Position numbers and translations under genes: made by a program. DNA of 6,101 nt from SKKL01 sp046543225 (GTDB taxonomy: Bacteria > Actinomycetota > Acidimicrobiia > Acidimicrobiales > SKKL01), in contig JBKGZW010000162.1 in assembly GCA_046543225.1 (NCBI GenBank), forward strand, positions 1 through 6,101, written 5' to 3'. Positions within the stretch are counted from its first letter, which is position 1. Every line of letters starts with the position of its first letter. Below, piece after piece: positions 1 to 4,885 of the stretch. The notes below the pieces were generated by a model. It did no database searches. It worked only from the letters and a program-made list of their open reading frames with translations, and was not told where the DNA came from.

Positions 1-74
1 GCAACCGGTCTTTCACTCTCTGTCCGGTTCGAGGCCATCTCGTGTGCACGTTGATCGGCTCAGATAGCGGTACC

Positions 75-153
75 TCGACAGCAGCCGGGCCGGCCTCCTC
101 CCCCAGACCGGGACACGAGCGCATGCGTGTCCCCGCCGGCCCGGCGCTGTCGA
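75..153. terminator. Large nested hairpin beyond the end of the minus-strand operon, candidate terminator or structured RNA
   Basis: Three nested stems are exact in the sequence. Bases 75-82 pair with 146-153 (8 bp). After a single bulged A at 83, bases 84-94 pair with 135-145 (11 bp, all G/C). After an internal loop (95-109 against 134), bases 110-117 pair with 126-133 (8 bp) around an 8-base loop, giving 27 base pairs in all. It lies 90 bases past the stop of the GT2 gene on the minus strand. No T tract follows on either strand, so it is not a textbook intrinsic terminator. High-GC actinobacteria are thought to use such tail-less hairpins, so termination or 3' end protection is the first guess. 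Confidence 0.5.
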
Positions 154-160
154 CTCCCGA

Positions 161-241
161 CTACACCAGGAAGATGAAGCGAACCTTCATCGCGTTCGTG
201 CCTCGGATGGCACGCTCGAGGTGTGTGGCACGGCGATCACG
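161..241 (-). pseudogene. Possible remnant of a P450-type gene 3' end
   Basis: Read on the minus strand, these bases encode a short segment ending in RGTNAMKVRF-IFLV and a TAG stop. It closely resembles the C-terminal peptide GIKEMKVRF read at the right edge of the window: 24 of 31 bases match between 173-203 and 6071-6101. From memory, a G-x-x-x-M/L-x-V-R/T-F segment close to the stop is usual in actinobacterial P450s of the CYP124/125/142 type. No start codon or P450 body lies upstream, because the GT2 gene occupies that DNA. If real, this is a truncated 3' end. It could instead be non-coding DNA with a chance match. Confidence 0.3.
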
Positions 242-242
242 A

Positions 243-1352
243 TCACGTGTTGCCGTGCTCGGCTCGTGCGCGAGCGAGGAGGTGCTTGTATCGGTACTCG
301 CCCACTTCAGGAGCGAGGTGTTCGGCCATGGCGAAGTCAGCGGCGGCTCCGCGGTGGTCGCCGACGTGGAACTTGGCGAGCCCACGAAGGTGGTGCGCCC
401 AGTCCCCGATGGTGTGCTCGTTCAGCGTGAGTCCGTGGCGAGCTGTTTCGTCGGGGTCGATGGCGAGGAGGCGGTCGACCCGGTCGATCACCTGTCGATG
501 CTCCTCGAGGGCGGACGCGTGAACGGCTCCTGCCCAGAGGATCAGGGCGTTGTCCGGGAACAGCTCATCGGCCTCGTCCACCAGCGGTTGGGCATGAGCT
601 CCTCGCCCGCTCTGGGCGAGGATGAGGTCGACGTAGGCGAGGCAGTCCACGTGCTCGCGCACCCCGTTGCGTCGGATGATCGACACGGCCTGACGCCAGG
701 CGTCGAGCGCAGCGTCGGAGTCACCCAGGGCGTCGTGAGCGCGTCCGATGTGGGTCCACAGGTAGGTGCGGTCGGGGTCGTTGGCGACCTGAGCCTCGAG
801 CAGCGGCAGGTTGCGGCGGTGCTTCGGGGTGCGGTCCCCCTCGTAGCCGTCGTGGTGGATCAACAGGTCCGCGTGTCCGACGCGCAGGTCTTCGGCCTCG
901 ACGATGCGGCGGATGCATGCCACGTGTGACTCGTGGATCAGACCCTCGAAGCGGATGTCGTGGCGGTTGCGCCACAGGCGGTACTCCCACAGCGGCGTGA
1001 AGTCGGAGCGGATCTTGAGCCGGAGCCGCATCGCGAGGTGCTCGCGCCTCGGGTCGGCAAGCTCCTGTTCGAGATGCTGGCGGGTGGTCGGCACGAGCCA
1101 TTCGTCGGCGTCGATGTAGAGGACCCAATCGCCGGTCACCCGATCCAGGCCGAGGTTGCGGGGCGCGGCGAACTGTCCGTCCCAGGGGCGATGCAGCACG
1201 ATCGCATCGAAGGACTCTGCGACCTCTACGGATTCGTCGACCGAGCCGGTATCGACCACGACGATCTCGTCGACCACATCGGCGATGGAACTCAGGCAGC
1301 GGCGAAGCGAGGCCGCCTCGTCGCGCACGATGAGTGCAGCGCTCACCCGCAC
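243..1352 (-). CDS. Family 2 glycosyltransferase with C-terminal TPR-like helical region
   Basis: This 369-residue protein is predicted to transfer a sugar from a nucleotide-sugar donor. The N-terminal GT-A domain (about 1-130) opens with MRVSAALIVRDEAASLRRCL and has the VVVDTGS turn at 32-38. The metal-binding DXD motif is DAD at 81-83, in YIDADEW. The HHDGY segment near 166-170 and the following KHRRNLPLLEAQ are typical of GT2 enzymes with helical C-terminal repeats. Residues 195-355 look TPR-like (THIGRAHDALGDSDAALDAWRQA and a second unit near 320-345). SunS, which glycosylates the sublancin peptide, shares this general architecture, but the acceptor here is unknown. There is no signal peptide or membrane segment. 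The GTG start follows the Tat-peptide stop by 16 bases, so it is probably co-transcribed; a second GTG two codons later is possible. Confidence 0.9.
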   Translation of the reverse strand: MRVSAALIVRDEAASLRRCLSSIADVVDEIVVVDTGSVDESVEVAESFDAIVLHRPWDGQFAAPRNLGLDRVTGDWVLYIDADEWLVPTTRQHLEQELADPRREHLAMRLRLKIRSDFTPLWEYRLWRNRHDIRFEGLIHESHVACIRRIVEAEDLRVGHADLLIHHDGYEGDRTPKHRRNLPLLEAQVANDPDRTYLWTHIGRAHDALGDSDAALDAWRQAVSIIRRNGVREHVDCLAYVDLILAQSGRGAHAQPLVDEADELFPDNALILWAGAVHASALEEHRQVIDRVDRLLAIDPDETARHGLTLNEHTIGDWAHHLRGLAKFHVGDHRGAAADFAMAEHLAPEVGEYRYKHLLARARAEHGNT

Positions 1353-1368
1353 CGGCGGTAGGCGAGGG

Positions 1369-1587
1369 TCAGAAGTTCCCGCCGTCGGTCGTGTTGCTGC
1401 CGTCGCCAGGCGAGCCGTTGGATTGGGCGTAGGCAGCGTTGACGCCGCTCATCGAGAAGGAGGAGAGCACCGGAGCTGCGAACGCTGTGCCGACCGCGAC
1501 GCGCTTGACGAAGTCCCGGCGACTGGTGCCGACGCTGTCGAGCAGCCTGGACGGCTCGCTGGGCTCAATCGACTCGTGTTCGTCCAT
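1369..1587 (-). CDS. Small twin-arginine-signal protein with 18-residue polar tail, candidate modified-peptide precursor
   Basis: This 72-residue protein has an acidic N-terminal extension (1-20) and a Tat motif at 22-28 (SRRDFVK). A moderately hydrophobic stretch (about 30-46) leads to a likely signal peptidase site after AYA at 52-54. The predicted mature part is only QSNGSPGDGSNTTDGGNF (55-72). It has no Cys, Lys or Arg, and contains two N-x-S/T sequons (57-59 and 65-67). The ATG at 1587 is chosen because AGGAGAG lies 6 bases upstream; the frame is open further upstream, but only inside the kinase gene. It sits between the HprK-like gene (44-base gap) and the GT2 gene (16-base gap). Its role as a precursor recognised by the PqqD-like protein is inference. 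It could instead be a small exported protein of unrelated function. Confidence 0.8.
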   Translation of the reverse strand: MDEHESIEPSEPSRLLDSVGTSRRDFVKRVAVGTAFAAPVLSSFSMSGVNAAYAQSNGSPGDGSNTTDGGNF

Positions 1588-1593
1588 CGGAGA

Positions 1594-1600
1594 CTCTCCT
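1594..1600 (-). promoter_or_regulatory. Strong ribosome binding site of the Tat peptide gene
   Basis: The minus strand reads AGGAGAG here, followed by six bases and then ATG at 1587. It is among the clearest Shine-Dalgarno sequences in the window and decides the start of the small gene against the longer open frame. A strong site of its own would suit a product needed in excess over the upstream enzymes. Confidence 0.75.
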
Positions 1601-1631
1601 CGCTGCGACCGGATGCACCCGAGCGCCAAGG

Positions 1632-2474
1632 CTAGCCCACCACCGCCGCCAGGCGGGCCAGGATCGTGTCGGGCGGAGCCCGATGGACGCCGGTGAGCAT
1701 CACGATCTTCGTGTGGTGCAGCACTGCAGCCACCTGAGCGGCGACCTGCGCCCGCGTCTCGATGGTCGGAAGCGCGTTGGCCAGCAGGTGTGGTACCGCC
1801 TCGGCGCCGGGCATCGGGGCGAGATGGAGCTTCGGGCCGGTCGTCGACGCGACGACGAGGAGGTCCAGCAGACCTGAGCGGGTTCGCCACCGAGGATCGA
1901 CCGTCTTGGGATCGATGGCCCATCGCGGAGGGTCGCGCTGCAGGAGCGGCGACGGTGCGACCCACTCCCTGGCGTCGGGAACGAGGTCGAGCGTGCCCAC
2001 CTCGGCATGGAACCGACGAGGTACGGAGAGCGCTGTGCCATCGAGGATCAGGAAGCTCTCGTCGGCTTCGGCGGGGTGTCCTGCCGCGAGGGCTGCCAGG
2101 GCGAGGGTGGTCTTGCCGACGCCCGAGGAGCCGATCACCGCGATGCGCCGGCCGTGAAGCTCGATGACTGCGCCGTGTATCCGGAGCCAGCCCTTGCGGG
2201 CCGCCAGCTCGAAGGCTCGTCGTTGCACACGCTCGAACACGTGGGTCCCAGCGGCGTCGGCGCTGGTGGTCAGCACCAGTCGGTCACTCCGGTCCGAGAT
2301 CTCGAACCCCACCGGATGGGTCGCCACTGTCAGCTCCATGGTGGCGATCGGATCGGTCGGCTGGGAGGCTCGCTGAATCAGAGGCTCCACCGACGCGCGA
2401 GCCTCGGGGCCGTGCGTGCGGATCTCGACCCGGTGCCAGAGGAGGTCGAACGAGATCGACTCGGTCGCGCTCAG
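1632..2474 (-). CDS. HprK-related P-loop kinase, paired with a PqqD-like protein
   Basis: This is a predicted cytoplasmic ATP-dependent kinase of the HPr kinase-like superfamily, 280 residues from the CTG start. The HGAVIELHGRRIAVIG strand-turn precedes the Walker A motif GSSGVGKT (115-122). An acidic pair, DE (138-139, in AEADESFLILDG), matches the DD/DE that follows the P-loop in this family. The first GTG is at 2390 and would give 252 residues. However, the frame is open to 2489, the 28 codons upstream have G or C at third position in 27 of 28, and they read SISFDLLWHRVEIRTHGPEA, like the usual N-terminal strand of the family. The CTG at 2474 overlaps the PqqD-like stop as CTGA and has GAAGGG 8 bases upstream. 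In lasso peptide clusters such kinases phosphorylate the precursor; the substrate here is inferred to be the Tat peptide. Genuine HPr kinase of the sugar PTS is unlikely because no PTS gene is present. Confidence 0.85.
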   Translation of the reverse strand: MSATESISFDLLWHRVEIRTHGPEARASVEPLIQRASQPTDPIATMELTVATHPVGFEISDRSDRLVLTTSADAAGTHVFERVQRRAFELAARKGWLRIHGAVIELHGRRIAVIGSSGVGKTTLALAALAAGHPAEADESFLILDGTALSVPRRFHAEVGTLDLVPDAREWVAPSPLLQRDPPRWAIDPKTVDPRWRTRSGLLDLLVVASTTGPKLHLAPMPGAEAVPHLLANALPTIETRAQVAAQVAAVLHHTKIVMLTGVHRAPPDTILARLAAVVG

Positions 2475-2740
2475 GTGAGCAGCCCTTCACCTCGGAGGTC
2501 TTCGAGACAGGTGAGCACCTCGTCTTGTGGAGGTTGCGGAAGCCCGAAGGCCTCCTGAAGGTGTCCCACCATGTCGTCGACCGTGGTCTGTCCGGTGCAC
2601 ATGGAGAAGATGATTCCTGCGGTGGAGTTGAGGTGGTGGGCTCGGTCGCGCTGCAGGTCATAGATCAAGAGCCCGTCGTCGGCCTCGTAGATCTCGATGT
2701 CATCGCGTGCGACGGGTCGGTTGTCGGCATCTTGGCTCAC
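2471..2740 (-). CDS. PqqD-like peptide chaperone (RiPP recognition element fold)
   Basis: This 89-residue protein covers one complete PqqD-like domain. An early strand pair (LLIYDLQRDRAHHLN, about 24-38) is followed by the LNSTAGIIFSMCTG segment, the family's LN-x-TA-x-x-I-x-x-x-x-x-G signature. Next comes the TTVDDMVGHLQEAFG helix and a final helix ending GEGLLT. Proteins of this fold bind the leader of a peptide substrate and present it to modifying enzymes. The GTG start overlaps the stop of the upstream GT4 gene as GTGA, and its own stop overlaps the HprK-like start, so translation is probably coupled. The pairing resembles what TIGRFAMs, from memory, names the HPr-rel-A system. No pyrroloquinoline quinone genes are visible, so a true PqqD is improbable. 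Confidence 0.88.
   Translation of the reverse strand: MSQDADNRPVARDDIEIYEADDGLLIYDLQRDRAHHLNSTAGIIFSMCTGQTTVDDMVGHLQEAFGLPQPPQDEVLTCLEDLRGEGLLT
2483..2493 (-). promoter_or_regulatory. Ribosome binding site supporting the CTG start of the HprK-like gene
   Basis: The minus strand reads GAGGTGAAGGG here, followed by eight bases and the CTG at 2474. It lies inside the last codons of the PqqD-like gene. Together with the CTGA stop/start overlap, it supports coupled re-initiation at a CTG rather than a start at the GTG 84 bases downstream. Confidence 0.5.
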
Positions 2741-3951
2741 GGTCCTCGTTCCTCGGTTCGTGGGGCGCCGGGGCGTTCACCATCGAAGGCTCGCTCCAGC
2801 GTCCGAGCGGCGGTGGCGATCACATCGTGCCGATGGTAGGTCGAGGCGACGAGGCGTTCGGCGGCGGAGACCAGACGTCGCGCCAGGTAGGGATCGTCCA
2901 GCGCGACGATCGCGTCGGCGAAGTCCTCGGGGGCGTCGGCGACGAGGACGTGATGCCCCGGTTCGACGAGTAGGCCGTCGACCCCGACGGTGGTCGCGAC
3001 CACGGGGCGACGATTGGCGAAGGCCTCGAGCACCTTGATCCTGCTTCCAGACCCGGCGAGGAGTGGCGCGACCGCGACGTCGCTGGCCGAGTACAGGGCG
3101 TCGAGATCGCTGACCAGGCCATGGAACCGGACCCGGCCGTCGTGGTGGATGTGTCCCCGCAGACTCGTTCCACCGGGGCCGACCAGATCGAGGCTCCACC
3201 GCTCGGGGAGCAGGGGCAGCACCTGGTCGAGCAGCCACCGGGCGGCATCACGATTGGGGGGATAGTCGAAGTTGGCGACCATCAGCACGCGGCGGTCGCC
3301 CGGCCGCGGCGTCGCGGCCGCGGTGGGCGCCGGTGCCGCGTTGGGGACCACCGTCGGGTGGTCCGCCGTGTGCTTTGCTCCGATCGCTTCGGCCACCGGG
3401 GCGCTGGCGGCCAGCGTCAGGTGGGTGTGGTCGAGGACGAGGGAAGCGACCCGGTGCCACGACTGGGCGGTCGCAGCATCGCCACGGGATGCCGCCAGCG
3501 CCTCGTCGTCGTCGTCCAGGTCCACCACGAGCGGTACCTGCAGCATCTCGGCGAGGCGTAGGCCGAGTAGCGAGGTGGTCAGCCGACAGGCCAGCACTCC
3601 GGAGATGGGCCCGTGGTCATCGAGGACGATCATCTCGGGGACCAGCGGTACTCGCGTGACGGCCCTGGGGAGGGGGGCGAGCCGGGCGAGCCGAGATCTC
3701 CAGATCGGGTCGGCGAGCCATGGGTCGAGGGCCCGATGGTCGCCGTCGTCGAGGGCGGGAACGACCTGCAGCGGCGTGGGCCGCTCCTGGTCGACGATCG
3801 GCGGCGTTCCGGACACGGGTACGACGACCAGCTCGACCCGTTGATTCCTGGCGGCGGCCTCGACGAGCATCTGCACTCGCATGGCAAGGCCGTTGCCGGT
3901 GGAGGCCGGTTCGATGGGGGCGACGACGACGAGTCGCGGGCGGTTGCTCAC
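2737..3951 (-). CDS. GT4-type glycosyltransferase, first gene of the minus-strand operon
   Basis: This 404-residue GT-B-fold enzyme transfers a sugar from an activated nucleotide donor. The N-terminal acceptor domain begins RLVVVAPIEPASTGNGLAMR (6-25), with the glycine-rich entry loop. VVDLDDDDE at 142-150 resembles the DLDD stretch of related enzymes. The donor domain starts near 220 (RRVLMVANFDYPPNRDAARW) and has the nucleotide-sugar loop GSGSRIKVLEAFANRRPVVA (300-319). Only the second glutamate of the EX7E pair is present (E309), as in the GTRIK-type subgroup. The last 15 residues are charged and probably disordered. There is no signal peptide or membrane helix, so it is cytoplasmic. The GTG start is the first in the frame, and the stop overlaps the PqqD-like start by four bases. 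The acceptor cannot be read from the sequence. Confidence 0.9.
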   Translation of the reverse strand: MSNRPRLVVVAPIEPASTGNGLAMRVQMLVEAAARNQRVELVVVPVSGTPPIVDQERPTPLQVVPALDDGDHRALDPWLADPIWRSRLARLAPLPRAVTRVPLVPEMIVLDDHGPISGVLACRLTTSLLGLRLAEMLQVPLVVDLDDDDEALAASRGDAATAQSWHRVASLVLDHTHLTLAASAPVAEAIGAKHTADHPTVVPNAAPAPTAAATPRPGDRRVLMVANFDYPPNRDAARWLLDQVLPLLPERWSLDLVGPGGTSLRGHIHHDGRVRFHGLVSDLDALYSASDVAVAPLLAGSGSRIKVLEAFANRRPVVATTVGVDGLLVEPGHHVLVADAPEDFADAIVALDDPYLARRLVSAAERLVASTYHRHDVIATAARTLERAFDGERPGAPRTEERGP

Positions 3952-4009
3952 CGCTCACCCTGGCGATGTGGGATCCTCACAGGCATCGTCCTGACCTCAC
4001 CGGTCCTCG

Positions 4010-4026
4010 CCATGACTGTGTCATGG
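4010..4026. promoter_or_regulatory. Perfect palindrome in the divergent intergenic region, candidate operator
   Basis: CCATGAC at 4010-4016 and GTCATGG at 4020-4026 are perfect inverted repeats around a 3-base TGT centre. They lie between the divergent starts at 3951 and 4051, where one dimeric regulator could control both units. If the plus-strand gene began at the ATG at 4012 the palindrome would be coding, but codon statistics argue against that. No regulator gene is in the window, and no clear -35/-10 pair was found beside it. Confidence 0.4.
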
Positions 4027-4050
4027 TCTGATCCATCTCACCATCGCACC

Positions 4051-4884
4051 GTGCCTGAGCGCATCATCCACTTCATCTTCGGGCTCCGTCCCCAGGACGA
4101 GCCGTTTCATCTCCTGCACTACTTGGCGATCGAGTCGTGTCGGCGGGTGCTGGCCCCGGATGAGATTCGGCTGCATCTGTTCCACCTCCCATATGGCGTG
4201 TACTGGGACCTGGCACGGCCGCTTGTGCAGCTCCATCGCGTGGAGCCGATCGCGGAGGTCGATGCCGTGGAGGTCGATCCCATGGTCGCTCGCTACCGAC
4301 ACGCGCATCACAGTGACGTGATCCGCCTCGACGTGCTCGCGCGCGACGGGGGCATGTACGCGGACATCGACACGTTGTTCGTGCGCCCGGTGCCCGAGCA
4401 CTGGTGGGACGTCGAGGCCTTGATCGGGCGGGAGGCTCCGGTGCAGTACTCCGATCGTTCGGACCCCGAACCCTCGGTGTCGAACGCCTTGATGATGGCG
4501 AGGCCTGGCTCCGACTTCATCACCACTTGGCGCGATCAGATCGTCGAGACCATGGATGGCACCTGGTCGGAACACTCCTGTCGCCTGGCCACTCGCCTGG
4601 CCGAGGCGAATCCCGAGTCGGTGTTGGTCGTCGACAAGGAGCGGTTCTCGCCCTTCGACCACACCCCCGAGGGTGTCTCGGCGCTGCTCGAGGAACCGAT
4701 GATCCCCGGCGCGCTCGACCGGACCTATTCGGTGCACCTGTGTGCGCACCTGTGGTGGGAGCAGGATCGCACCGACTTCTCACGGTTCTCCGCGGCGGCG
4801 GTTACCGAAGACCTGCTCCGTGAGACGGACACACCGCTCGCGACGCTGGCTCGCCCGTTCCTGCCCGACCACGGCTTGTTCTGA
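4051..4884 (+). CDS. GT32-like glycosyltransferase (DXD sugar-binding type)
   Basis: This 277-residue predicted glycosyltransferase is related to the Gly_transf_sug/GT32 type. It opens with PERIIHFIFGL, close to the usual P-K-I-I-H start of these enzymes. The family hallmark follows at 98-108, RDGGMYADIDT, with the metal-binding DXD at 105-107 (DID). HHSDVIRLDVL just before it is the usual lead-in. Further conserved-looking parts are SNALMMARPGSDF and the late HLCAHLWWEQD. The frame also contains an ATG at 4012, but only 6 of the 13 codons from 4012 to 4050 end in G or C, against 22 of the first 26 from 4051. Neither start has a clear ribosome site, so the start is uncertain. The downstream GT4 gene follows after one base. 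The acceptor is unknown. Confidence 0.85.
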   Translation: MPERIIHFIFGLRPQDEPFHLLHYLAIESCRRVLAPDEIRLHLFHLPYGVYWDLARPLVQLHRVEPIAEVDAVEVDPMVARYRHAHHSDVIRLDVLARDGGMYADIDTLFVRPVPEHWWDVEALIGREAPVQYSDRSDPEPSVSNALMMARPGSDFITTWRDQIVETMDGTWSEHSCRLATRLAEANPESVLVVDKERFSPFDHTPEGVSALLEEPMIPGALDRTYSVHLCAHLWWEQDRTDFSRFSAAAVTEDLLRETDTPLATLARPFLPDHGLF

Positions 4885-4885
4885 C

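Noticed and set aside
3..29. AACCGG/CCGGTT inverted repeat with a 15-base loop
   Set aside because: The arms are only 6 bp and the loop is long; such pairs are expected by chance in GC-rich DNA.
1..38. Possible minus-strand gene start at ATG 38 running off the left edge (MASNRTESERPVA)
   Set aside because: Only 13 codons are visible and there is no convincing ribosome site, so it cannot be supported as a gene.
42..929. A 295-residue plus-strand open frame across the left part of the window
   Set aside because: It is antisense to the GT2 gene, has no ribosome site or recognisable domain, and its composition is that of a complementary frame in high-GC DNA.
1588..1965. Upstream in-frame extension of the Tat peptide to a 198-residue protein
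   Set aside because: The extension overlaps the HprK-like gene, is Arg/Pro/Gly-rich nonsense, and a strong ribosome site directs initiation at 1587.
1369..2740. Lasso peptide cluster
   Set aside because: The PqqD-like and HprK-like genes fit accessory parts, but no asparagine-synthetase-like cyclase or transglutaminase-like peptidase is present in the window.
3613..4011. Long plus-strand frame leading into the GT32-like gene
   Set aside because: It is antisense to the GT4 gene at 2737-3951 and shows no family resemblance.
4021..4749. A 242-residue minus-strand frame opposite the GT32-like gene
   Set aside because: It is a complementary-strand shadow of a gene with a clear DXD motif; no domain or ribosome site is seen.
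4742..4885. Longer form of the second plus-strand GT4 starting at 4742
   Set aside because: Those 48 codons lie inside the GT32-like gene and read as arginine-rich out-of-frame sequence; the GT-B domain starts right after the GTG at 4886.
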